Part shown: piece by piece, positions 1-4,617 of the stretch
How positions within the stretch are numbered: position 1 is the stretch's first letter
Layout: every line of letters begins with the position of its first letter
Origin: Christensenellaceae bacterium
GTDB taxonomy: Bacteria; Bacillota; Clostridia; Christensenellales; DTU072
Assembly: GCA_031260775.1 (NCBI GenBank)
Contig: JAISKW010000106.1
Span: forward strand, 1-9,047
Direction: 5' to 3'
DNA: 9,047 nucleotides
The notes under the pieces: model-generated
Told to the model about the DNA's origin: nothing
Database searches by the model: none
What the model saw: the letters and a program-made list of their open reading frames with translations, nothing else
Position numbers and translations under genes: made by a program

Positions 1-11
1 CGCGTGGGGCG

Positions 12-26
12 GCCCGCCGAGCGGGC
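12..26. repeat. GC hairpin of subrepeat A1
   Basis: A perfect 6-bp stem, GCCCGC/GCGGGC, closes a CGA triloop. The same hairpin occurs at 103-117 (loop TGA), 302-316 and 393-407. In each copy an outer pair, GCGCGT with ACGCGC about 50 bp later, could enclose it (copy 1 lacks its first G at the window edge; copy 2 has ACGCGT). Confidence 0.7.
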
Positions 27-102
27 AGTCTGAACGCGGTTTCTGTGTTTTAACGCGCTTTATGCAATGTTTTGCTTTTCTTTTTCCACTGCGCGTGGGG
101 CG

Positions 103-117
103 GCCCGCTGAGCGGGC
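103..117. repeat. GC hairpin of subrepeat B1
   Basis: GCCCGC, loop TGA, GCGGGC. The only change against the other copies is in the loop, so the stem is intact. Confidence 0.7.
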
Positions 118-194
118 AGTCTGAACGCTGTTTCTTCGTTTTAACGCGTTTTGTGCTATGCGCTACTTTCTTGTTTTTTCTTTTTTTACATTTT

Positions 195-227
195 GCTGAT
201 TTTGCTTAAGGCGTATGCAAAATCAGC
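195..227. repeat. Inverted repeat ending unit 1
   Basis: The 11-bp arms GCTGATTTTGC (195-205) and GCAAAATCAGC (217-227) are perfect complements around an 11-nt loop. TTTT before and AAAA after extend pairing past a one-base bulge. It occupies the same place in unit 1 as the 482-520 hairpin does in unit 2. Confidence 0.8.
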
Positions 228-301
228 TAAAAGCTACAACAATATACTACAACGCCAATGGTTTTGAATTTTTAGTAACCTTTTCCACTGCGCGTTGGGC
301 G

Positions 302-316
302 GCCCGCCGAGCGGGC
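302..316. repeat. GC hairpin of subrepeat A2
   Basis: GCCCGC, loop CGA, GCGGGC. The outer arms GCGCGT (290-295) and ACGCGC (343-348) are perfect complements. Confidence 0.7.
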
Positions 317-392
317 AGTCTGAACGCTGTTTCTTCGTTTTAACGCGCTTTCTGCAATTTTTTACTTTTCTTTTTCCACTGCGCGTGGGGCG

Positions 393-407
393 GCCCGCCG
401 AGCGGGC
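393..407. repeat. GC hairpin of subrepeat B2
   Basis: GCCCGC, loop CGA, GCGGGC. The outer arms GCGCGT (381-386) and ACGCGC (434-439) are perfect complements. Confidence 0.7.
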
Positions 408-481
408 AGTCTGAACGCGGTTTCTTCGTTTTAACGCGCTTTATGCTATTGCGCTACTTTCTTGTTTTTTCTTTTTTTACA

Positions 482-520
482 TTTTGTTAATTTCCATACT
501 CTGTATGTAAATTAACAAAA
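482..520. repeat. Inverted repeat ending unit 2
   Basis: The 12-bp arms TTTTGTTAATTT (482-493) and AAATTAACAAAA (509-520) pair perfectly. After one C/T mismatch, CATAC and GTATG add 5 bp, leaving a TCT loop. Against the unit 1 hairpin, two stem pairs changed on both sides (C-G to T-A and G-C to A-T). Confidence 0.85.
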
Positions 521-524
521 AGCT

Positions 525-576
525 AAAATAAAAAACAACCACGCCAAAGGTTTAGTATCATTAGTAACTTTTTTAA
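525..576. repeat. 52-bp direct repeat, first copy
   Basis: It matches 598-649 at an offset of 73 bp with only a few substitutions, sharing for example AACAACCACGCCAAA and TATCATTAGTAACTTTTTTAA. A more diverged relative, containing ACGCCAA and TTAGTAAC, ends unit 1 at about 232-286. Confidence 0.8.
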
Positions 577-597
577 CTCTGCCGAACTCCGAAAGTT

Positions 598-649
598 AAA
601 ACAAAAAACAACCACGCCAAAAGTTTTGTATCATTAGTAACTTTTTTAA
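598..649. repeat. 52-bp direct repeat, second copy
   Basis: This is the second copy of the 525-576 tail. The segment between the copies carries an 8-bp inverted repeat, TTTTAACT (571-578) with AGTTAAAA (594-601). Confidence 0.8.
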
Positions 650-690
650 TGAGTGGCTAATGGTTAGTGGTTAAAATTGCTTAATTACAG

Positions 691-725
691 CAAAAAGCGG
701 CAAGCTTATGCTCTTCCGCTTTTTG
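691..725 (-). terminator. Intrinsic terminator downstream of rplL (probably bidirectional)
   Basis: A perfect 10-bp stem, CAAAAAGCGG (691-700) with CCGCTTTTTG (716-725), encloses a 15-nt loop that can itself pair AGC/GCT. The A and T runs in the stem mean it could work from either side. It is the last of three hairpins after the rplL stop and probably ends the ribosomal operon. Confidence 0.7.
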
Positions 726-729
726 TTTG

Positions 730-759
730 GGACTGCTTAGGCGTACGCCGCGGCAGTCC
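730..759. repeat. Composite inverted repeat after rplL
   Basis: The outer arms GGACTGC (730-736) and GCAGTCC (753-759) enclose the inner palindrome GGCGTACGCC (740-749). There is no adjacent T run in the rplL direction, so it is more likely an mRNA 3'-end stabiliser or part of a compound terminator than a terminator alone. Confidence 0.5.
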
Positions 760-774
760 TGTTGTGTTTTTTTA

Positions 775-791
775 GCCGCACAAAGTGCGAC
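775..791. repeat. Hairpin just after the rplL stop
   Basis: GCCGCAC and GTGCGAC form seven pairs, one of them a wobble, around an AAA loop, 6 nt past the rplL stop. Beyond it in the rplL direction lies an A run, not a U run, so it should not terminate rplL transcription. Confidence 0.45.
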
Positions 792-797
792 CGTTAA

Positions 798-1175
798 CTA
801 CTTAATTTCGACTTCCGCGCCTGCGTCCTTGAGTTTCTTCGCGATTTCATCGGCGGTTTTCTTGTCCGCGCCTTGTTTTACGACTTTCGGTGCTTCCTCA
901 GCCATCTTCTTCGCGTCTACAAGACCGAGTCCCGGAACGATTTCACGTAACGCCTTGATGACGTTTAACTTGCTTGCGCCTGCCGACTTGATGATGACGT
1001 CAAATTCCGTCTTCTCTTCTTCTACGGGAGCCGCCGCAACTGCCGCGCCGCCTGCCGCTGCAACCGGAGCTGCCGCGCTTACGCCGAACTTTACCTCAAT
1101 CGCTTTAACTAAATCGTTGAGTTCGATTACGGTTAACGCGCTGACTTCTTCTACTATTTTTGCAATATCTGCCAT
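798..1175 (-). CDS. rplL: 50S ribosomal protein L7/L12
   Basis: This is the 125-residue stalk protein that binds L10 as dimers and recruits and stimulates the GTPase translation factors. The three family parts are visible: an N-terminal helical dimerisation/L10-binding region (about 1-32), an Ala/Gly/Pro-rich hinge (about 33-50) and a C-terminal factor-binding domain with EKTEFDVIIKSAGASKLNVI (54-73), followed by PGLGLVDAKKM and EAPKVVK. Length is typical. The ATG has a good Shine-Dalgarno AAGGAG at 1185-1190. The stop is TAG. It is the last gene of the operon seen here, 126 nt after rplJ, and hairpins follow it. The usual rpoB neighbour is not within reach. Confidence 0.97.
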   Translation of the reverse strand: MADIAKIVEEVSALTVIELNDLVKAIEVKFGVSAAAPVAAAGGAAVAAAPVEEEKTEFDVIIKSAGASKLNVIKALREIVPGLGLVDAKKMAEEAPKVVKQGADKKTADEIAKKLKDAGAEVEIK

Positions 1176-1261
1176 TTTATTTTTCTCCTTGTGTACTTTT
1201 TAAGGTAGTATAACCTTTTTGTTTCGATATTTTGTACGGACATCTTACCGCTAAAACATCA

Positions 1262-1283
1262 TTTTTAATATCGTTATTAAAAA
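1262..1283. repeat. AT-rich inverted repeat between rplJ and rplL
   Basis: TTTTTAATA (1262-1270) and TATTAAAAA (1275-1283) are perfect 9-bp complements with the loop TCGT. No U run follows in the operon direction. It could be an RNA-processing or stability element affecting the L10:L12 ratio; this is inference only. Confidence 0.5.
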
Positions 1284-1301
1284 CAATACTTTGAATCGCT
1301 G

Positions 1302-1796
1302 TTACGCTTTCTGTTCCGCTACTAAATTCAATGCTCTTGCAAATTGAGCGATAGGTGCCTGCAACAAGCCGAGTAATTGCGAAAGCAAAATCTCCCTTGA
1401 AGGTAGTTTCGAAAGCGAGATGATTTGCGCATTGTTTGAGAATTTATTCTCAACAAGCCCGCATTTAACCTCCAATTTCTTGAACTCGTCGCCTTTTTTA
1501 ACGATGATTCTTGCCGGTGCGACGGGGTCGGTTGACGAAGCCGCGAGTGCGGTAGTTCCGTTTAACGCCTTTTCGAAACCCTCGATTCCAAGCTCTTTTA
1601 ACGCTCTGTTGATGAGTGTGTTCTTGTAAATTTTGTATGAAACGCCCTCTTTACGGAACTCGTTACGGAGTGTTAAGTCCTGAGCAACGGTGATTCCGCG
1701 GTAGTCAACGAGAATAAAAGTCTTTGCGTCTGCGATAATCTTTTTGATTTCCGCAACAACCTCCGCCTTTTGTGCAATATTTTTTTCAGATGCCAT
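1302..1796 (-). CDS. rplJ: 50S ribosomal protein L10
   Basis: L10 is the 164-residue base of the ribosomal stalk: it binds 23S rRNA together with L11 and carries L12 dimers on its C-terminal helix. Family sequence is clear in the N-terminal globular part (AKTFILVDYRGITVAQ at about 24-39, YKIYKNTLINRAL at 54-66, GTTALAAS at 80-87). The C-terminal helix runs from about 134 and includes LLGLLQAPIAQFARALN. The ATG at 1796 is chosen because AGGAGGA (1801-1807) sits just upstream and because the protein then begins as the family does. The frame stays open to 1910, but that extension crosses the leader terminator and is not plausible protein. It is preceded by an L10-leader attenuator. Confidence 0.96.
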   Translation of the reverse strand: MASEKNIAQKAEVVAEIKKIIADAKTFILVDYRGITVAQDLTLRNEFRKEGVSYKIYKNTLINRALKELGIEGFEKALNGTTALAASSTDPVAPARIIVKKGDEFKKLEVKCGLVENKFSNNAQIISLSKLPSREILLSQLLGLLQAPIAQFARALNLVAEQKA

Positions 1797-1880
1797 ATTT
1801 TCCTCCTTCGCTCCCTCTCCGCAACCGCAAACGCGGCTATAAAAAAGGAAACAATTTTTGTTTTTTTGCCGCCGTTCAAT

Positions 1881-1907
1881 AAAAAAGGCGGCTTTCGAGA
1901 AACCGCC
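1881..1907 (-). terminator. Intrinsic terminator of the rplJ leader (attenuator)
   Basis: On the minus strand, GGCGG (1907-1903) pairs with CCGCC (1891-1887), with an inner TTT/AAA stem, and six U residues follow (1886-1881). It lies between the L10-binding leader and rplJ, as expected for an attenuator. The 5' arm GCGGTT (1906-1901) is also complementary to AACCGC of the leader (1976-1971), giving a possible antiterminator. Confidence 0.8.
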
Positions 1908-1943
1908 CACACAACACCCGCATTTTTGACGGTATTGTATTTT

Positions 1944-2003
1944 AAGTTCCTCTGCGTTTGCGATTTTTAAGCGGTTGCCCGCACAAACGGTCTTTGAGAA
2001 TGT
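1944..2003 (-). promoter_or_regulatory. L10 leader: autoregulatory RNA that binds L10
   Basis: Read on the minus strand, this has the architecture of the firmicute L10 leader. A basal CUC/GAG stem is followed by the unpaired AAAGACC segment, then by the stem CGUUUG (1989-1984) with CAAACG (1960-1955). A short hairpin GCGG-GCAA-CCGC (1982-1971) with a GNRA loop sits above it, and CUUAAAAAUCG follows. L10 or the L10-L12 complex binds this RNA in known systems and lowers rplJL expression. The terminator downstream fits control by premature termination. Recognition is by motif order; a covariance-model search was not run. Confidence 0.75.
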
Positions 2004-2017
2004 TAGTGTTTAATTCA

Positions 2018-2047
2018 TTCCTTCCCGAACTCACATTCGGGAAGGAA
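2018..2047 (-). repeat. Strong hairpin after rplA
   Basis: A perfect 12-bp stem, TTCCTTCCCGAA with TTCGGGAAGGAA, has a 6-nt loop and lies 7 nt after the rplA stop. No U run follows in the operon direction, so it looks like a processing or 3'-stabilising structure rather than a classical terminator. Partial termination cannot be excluded. Confidence 0.65.
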
Positions 2048-2054
2048 CTAATCC

Positions 2055-2732
2055 TTATTTATACGAAACCTTGATGCCGGGTCCCATTGTCGCGCTGACA
2101 GCGATGCTCTTTAGGTAAGTACCTTTTGCGCTTTGCGGTTTTGCTTTGATGATAGCATCCATTAATACACGGAGGTTATCGTTAAGTTTTTCCTCGCCGA
2201 ACGACTTTTTGCCGATAGGGCAGTGTACAACGTTGGTTTTATCAACACGGTACTCGACCTTACCCGCTTTGATGTCCGCGATTGCGCGCGTTACGTCCGT
2301 GGTAACCGTTCCGCTCTTAGGCGACGGCATCAAGCCCTTAGGCCCTAACACCTTACCCAAACGACCTACCAAACCCATCATATCGGGAGTGGTAACAACG
2401 ACGTCAAACTCGAACCAGCCGCCTTGGATTTTTGCTACAATTTCCTCCGCGCCTACGATGTCCGCGCCCGCCGCTTGCGCCGCGTCCGCATTTAAGCCCT
2501 TTGCGAGTACTAAAACGCGTTGAACTTTACCCGTTCCGTGCGGTAATACGACTACGCCGCGGACTTGTTGGTCTGCTTTACGCGAGTCAATACCTAATTT
2601 TACATTGATTTCAATCGTTTCGTCGAACTTAGCTTTTGCCGTCTCTATCGAGAGCTTTAACGCCTCGATGGGTTCATAGAACTTAGTCTTATCAATAAGT
2701 TTGAGCGAATCTACATATTTTTTTCCTGCCAT
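2055..2732 (-). CDS. rplA: 50S ribosomal protein L1
   Basis: L1, 225 residues, forms the mobile L1 stalk beside the E site and in many bacteria also represses its own operon by binding mRNA. Family sequence is continuous: VRGVVVLPHGTGK at 58-70, the flexible second domain with LGKVLGPKGLMPSPKSGTVT (125-144), and the C-terminal GTYLKSIAVSATMGPGIKV (204-222). Length is normal. The ATG has a strong AAGGAGGAAT Shine-Dalgarno. It starts 21 nt after rplK, so the pair is cotranscribed. A 12-bp hairpin and then the L10 leader follow, marking a regulatory break before rplJ. I could not identify an L1-binding site on this mRNA. Confidence 0.97.
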   Translation of the reverse strand: MAGKKYVDSLKLIDKTKFYEPIEALKLSIETAKAKFDETIEINVKLGIDSRKADQQVRGVVVLPHGTGKVQRVLVLAKGLNADAAQAAGADIVGAEEIVAKIQGGWFEFDVVVTTPDMMGLVGRLGKVLGPKGLMPSPKSGTVTTDVTRAIADIKAGKVEYRVDKTNVVHCPIGKKSFGEEKLNDNLRVLMDAIIKAKPQSAKGTYLKSIAVSATMGPGIKVSYK

Positions 2733-2753
2733 TTCTTATTCCTCCTTATTGGA

Positions 2754-3179
2754 CTATGCTTTGATAGTTACTCCCATGCTGCGCGCCGCGCCCTTAACCA
2801 TAGATATTGCAGCTTCCATACTTGCCGCCGTCATATCCGTCAACTTCGTCTTTGCGATTTCGGCAACCTGCGCTTCCGTAATCGAACCGACCTTATCGCG
2901 ATTCGGTTTTGCCGAACCCGAATTTACTCCGGCTGCCTTTTTAATCAAAATCGCCGTCGGAGGGGTTTTAAGAATGAACGAGAACGACCTGTCCGAGAAG
3001 ATTGTGACGACTACCGGGATAATGAACCCTGCCTGAGCCTCCGTTTTTGCGTTGAACTCCTTAACGAACCCCGAAATGTTGATTCCGTGAGGTCCGAGTG
3101 ACGAACCTACGGGAGGTCCGGGAGTCGCCTTTCCTGCGTTTAGCTGTAACTTTACAACCGCGTTTATTTTCTTTGCCAT
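2754..3179 (-). CDS. rplK: 50S ribosomal protein L11
   Basis: L11, 141 residues, binds the GTPase-associated region of 23S rRNA and is needed for factor function and the stringent response. Hallmarks are the N-terminal proline-rich segment ATPGPPVGSSLGPHGINI (18-35), the KTPP motif (71-74) and the C-terminal rRNA-binding domain ending AARSMGVTI. The ATG at 3179 is fixed by two in-frame TAA codons just upstream (CGA TAA TAA AAT ATG). No Shine-Dalgarno is visible, which is unusual for a ribosomal gene and contrasts with rplA and rplL. A GATAAT box lies 5 nt before the ATG, so a leaderless internal transcript is conceivable, but its -35 is poor. Confidence 0.96.
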   Translation of the reverse strand: MAKKINAVVKLQLNAGKATPGPPVGSSLGPHGINISGFVKEFNAKTEAQAGFIIPVVVTIFSDRSFSFILKTPPTAILIKKAAGVNSGSAKPNRDKVGSITEAQVAEIAKTKLTDMTAASMEAAISMVKGAARSMGVTIKA

Positions 3180-3296
3180 ATTTTATTATCGGTACTGCGA
3201 TTGCCTTTTGCGTTCGCTTGAGGCTTTCACTAACGACCCCGCTTTGGATTAGCTTTTGACGGCTTACGGAATCTCCCGAAATTTCTTTATTAATTA
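3180..3296 (-). other. nusG-rplK intergenic region
   Basis: These 117 bp lie within the operon between two cotranscribed genes. Control by L1 binding would be expected here in relatives, but I do not see a convincing L1-site structure. There is no strong terminator and no consensus -35 element. The 3' end supplies the GATAAT box discussed under rplK. Confidence 0.5.
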
Positions 3297-3830
3297 CTAT
3301 TTGTTTAATTTAACTACTTGTGTGTATTCCAATTCAACCGTGTTTCTTGCTCCAAACATTAAAACGCTTACTTTCAACTTGTTCTTGTCGGGGTGAACGT
3401 CTTCAACTGTACCCTCGAAGTTACGGAGCGCGCCTTCGGTGATTAGCACCGATTCGCCTTTTACAATTGAGTAGTCTTCCTCTTTTTTCTCTAACTCCAA
3501 GCGGAAGATTTCGTCTTGTGTTAAGGGGATTGCGTGTCCGTCCGGGCCTACGAAGTGGGTGATACTCTGCGTCTGCGTGACTAAGTACCAAACCTCGTCG
3601 TCGTATATCATCTTAATAAAGATGTATCCGGGGAATTTCTTCTCCTTAATCTGCTTGGTTTTGCCGTTTTTTTGCGTGGTTTTATCTTGCTCGGGAATCT
3701 TAACTTCAACAATCCTGTCTTGAAGATTGTTGTTTTCAATCATCTGTTGCAAGTGGCGTGCCGCGTTGTATTCGAGCGTTGCATAGGTATGCACGGCATA
3801 CCATCTTAATTCTTTGCTTTGTTCTGCCAT
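3297..3830 (-). CDS. nusG: Transcription elongation/antitermination factor NusG
   Basis: NusG, 177 residues, binds RNA polymerase to modulate pausing and links it to Rho or to the ribosome. The N-terminal NGN domain (about 8-105) begins RWYAVHTYATLEYNAARHL and contains KKFPGYIFIKM (64-74) and THFVGPDG. The C-terminal KOW domain (about 124-175) has KGESVLITEGALRNFEGTV (124-142). The length fits an ordinary housekeeping NusG, not a specialised paralogue such as LoaP or RfaH, and its place between secE and rplK is the standard one. The purine-rich AAGAGGG upstream is farther from the ATG than usual, so the ribosome-binding site is weak. Confidence 0.97.
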   Translation of the reverse strand: MAEQSKELRWYAVHTYATLEYNAARHLQQMIENNNLQDRIVEVKIPEQDKTTQKNGKTKQIKEKKFPGYIFIKMIYDDEVWYLVTQTQSITHFVGPDGHAIPLTQDEIFRLELEKKEEDYSIVKGESVLITEGALRNFEGTVEDVHPDKNKLKVSVLMFGARNTVELEYTQVVKLNK

Positions 3831-3857
3831 TCTTATGTTTTAACCCTCTTAGGTTTT

Positions 3858-3878
3858 GTTCGTTGACTTGCAACAAAC
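3858..3878 (-). repeat. Hairpin between secE and nusG
   Basis: GTTCGTTG and CAACAAAC form eight pairs with one wobble in the RNA and a 5-nt loop. There is no U run. Its role is unknown; it may separate mRNA stability of the two genes. Confidence 0.35.
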
Positions 3879-3888
3879 GGTGGTATTA

Positions 3889-4236
3889 CTAACTGTTAAT
3901 AAGAAGCCTGAAGAGTGCGACAAGCCCCAAGTTAATCGCCGTAACGAGGACGAGGAATATAACGGTGACAACCAAAACGGTACTCGTGTTGGAGAGCGCG
4001 CCTACCTGATTCTTTGAAGACTTCATCGGAGGCCAATCGACCTTTTTGAGTTCGGAGATAACTCCTCTGAGGGTCGCTTTAAGTCTTTCGATAAAGGGTT
4101 TTTTCTCGTCGCCTTTCTTAGCGGCCTTTTGCTTAGCCTTTTTGTCGGCAGTTTTTTGGGCAGCCGGAGCGGGCGCAGCGTTTGCGGGCGTTGCTTCGAT
4201 AGAGGGCGTTGAAAGTTTTAACTCTTTGTCCTTCAT
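3889..4236 (-). CDS. secE: Preprotein translocase subunit SecE
   Basis: SecE clamps SecY in the SecYEG membrane channel. The C-terminal part is recognisable: amphipathic helix PFIERLKATLRGVISELKKV (47-66), the family WP motif in VDWPP, then one transmembrane segment (about 86-111). At 115 residues it is longer than the usual single-spanning firmicute SecE of about 60-75. The excess is a low-complexity N-terminal extension of about 45 residues, rich in Ala, Lys and Pro (for example ANAAPAPAAQKTADKKAKQK), predicted to be cytoplasmic and disordered. The ATG lies 3 nt after the rpmG stop, so the two are translationally linked; AAGGAA upstream is a somewhat distant Shine-Dalgarno inside rpmG. Confidence 0.93.
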   Translation of the reverse strand: MKDKELKLSTPSIEATPANAAPAPAAQKTADKKAKQKAAKKGDEKKPFIERLKATLRGVISELKKVDWPPMKSSKNQVGALSNTSTVLVVTVIFLVLVTAINLGLVALFRLLINS

Positions 4237-4239
4237 ATT

Positions 4240-4413
4240 TTATTTAGTTTCCTTGTGGTCCGTGTGCTTTCTGCAACGGGGGCAAAACTTGCTGATTGTA
4301 ATACGGTCGGGCGTATTCTTCTTGTTTTTTTGCGAGTCGTAGTTGCGTTCTTTGCACTCGGTGCATTCGAGCGTAATCTTTTCTCTTTTTTGTCCTTTCT
4401 TTTTATCTGCCAT
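4240..4413 (-). CDS. rpmG: 50S ribosomal protein L33 (zinc-binding type)
   Basis: This 57-codon gene starts MADKKKGQKREKITLECTEC. Two CxxC pairs, C17/C20 (CTEC) and C44/C47 (CPRC), form the zinc knuckle of the Cys-containing L33 type; RNYDSQKNKKNTPDRI between them is typical of the family. L33 is a small 50S protein near the E site. The ATG at 4413 has a clear AGGAGT Shine-Dalgarno at the right distance. It is the first gene of the operon; secE begins 3 nt after its stop. Bacteria with a Cys-type L33 sometimes carry a Cys-free paralogue elsewhere for zinc limitation; that cannot be checked here. Confidence 0.95.
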   Translation of the reverse strand: MADKKKGQKREKITLECTECKERNYDSQKNKKNTPDRITISKFCPRCRKHTDHKETK

Positions 4414-4449
4414 AGATACTCCTGAAATATTTTAGTTTGCACTAAAACA

Positions 4450-4465
4450 ACGCGCTAACGCGCGT
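4450..4465 (-). repeat. 5'-UTR hairpin of rpmG
   Basis: ACGCGC and GCGCGT form a 6-bp GC-rich stem with a 4-nt loop (TAAC on the plus strand) between the predicted promoter and rpmG. It should form at or near the 5' end of the operon mRNA and may protect it. Confidence 0.5.
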
Positions 4466-4472
4466 ACTATAT

Positions 4473-4501
4473 ATGTTATTACAATACGCGGCGAGCGTCA
4501 A
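4473..4501 (-). promoter_or_regulatory. Predicted promoter of the rpmG-rplL operon
   Basis: On the minus strand, TTGACG (4501-4496, five of six consensus bases) is followed by a 17-bp spacer and TAACAT (4478-4473, three of six). Overlapping AT-rich hexamers make the exact -10 uncertain. It would give a leader of about 50 nt. The 11-bp sequence GCGGCGAGCGT occurs at 4488-4498, overlapping the -35, and again at 4517-4527. Confidence 0.45.
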
Positions 4502-4527
4502 ATTAGGCGCGGTACAGCGGCGAGCGT
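4488..4527. repeat. Direct repeat at the rpmG promoter
   Basis: GCGGCGAGCGT occurs at 4488-4498 and 4517-4527, starts 29 bp apart, close to three helical turns. The first copy overlaps the predicted -35 box. A paired activator or repressor site is possible, but chance or composition is not excluded. Confidence 0.45.
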
Positions 4528-4617
4528 TCGTGATATTGTCCTATGTGTCCGAACGTGGATTTGTCCGCTTAGTTTATTACTATACACGATAGAGAAAGAC
4601 TTTACATATATTGAGGT

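Larger units (their letters stand above)
1..660. repeat. Nested non-coding tandem repeat array (A-B-A-B)
   Basis: This stretch has no plausible gene. Two units of about 290 bp lie in tandem (about 1-289 and 290-580). Each holds a type-A subrepeat (1-90, 290-380), a type-B subrepeat (about 91-194, 381-485), an AT-rich inverted repeat and an AT-rich tail. The subrepeats share a core of about 70 bp starting GCGCGTGGGGCGGCCCGC and reaching TTTTAACGCG. They differ in the 3' part: A ends CTTTTCTTTTTCCACT, while B ends with a pyrimidine run and ACATTTT. The left end is cut by the window, so the array may continue. Function is unknown. Confidence 0.9.

Noticed and set aside
1..580. CRISPR-like array
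   Set aside because: The repeated units are about 90 and 290 bp, and the sequence between the conserved cores is itself repeated, so there are no unique 30-40 bp spacers. No cas gene is present.
1..580. Integron attC array or insertion-sequence ends
   Set aside because: There are no cassette ORFs between repeats, no integrase or transposase and no target-site duplication. The repeats are in direct orientation.
727..1203. 158-codon plus-strand frame over rplL
   Set aside because: It is antisense to the low-complexity Ala-rich rplL, has no homology that I recognise and runs through hairpins at its start.
1207..1235. Internal rplL promoter with TATACT as -10
   Set aside because: The -10 is fair, but the -35 position reads ACAAAA. 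The TATACT also lies in the loop of a small AAGGT/ACCTT inverted repeat.
1302..1910. Longer rplJ frame with 38 extra N-terminal residues
   Set aside because: The added part translates the leader terminator and the Shine-Dalgarno region and does not resemble L10. The ATG at 1796 has the right spacing.
3180..3296. L1-binding regulatory site before rplK
   Set aside because: It is expected from relatives, but no convincing stem with the L1-site consensus could be drawn.
4233..4442. 69-codon minus-strand frame overlapping rpmG
   Set aside because: It is an out-of-frame shadow. The other frame at 4240-4413 encodes L33 with both CxxC pairs.
4561..4586. murC promoter TTGTCC...TATACA
   Set aside because: The spacer is only 14 bp; no other pair of boxes with good spacing was found in the region, so no murC promoter is annotated.
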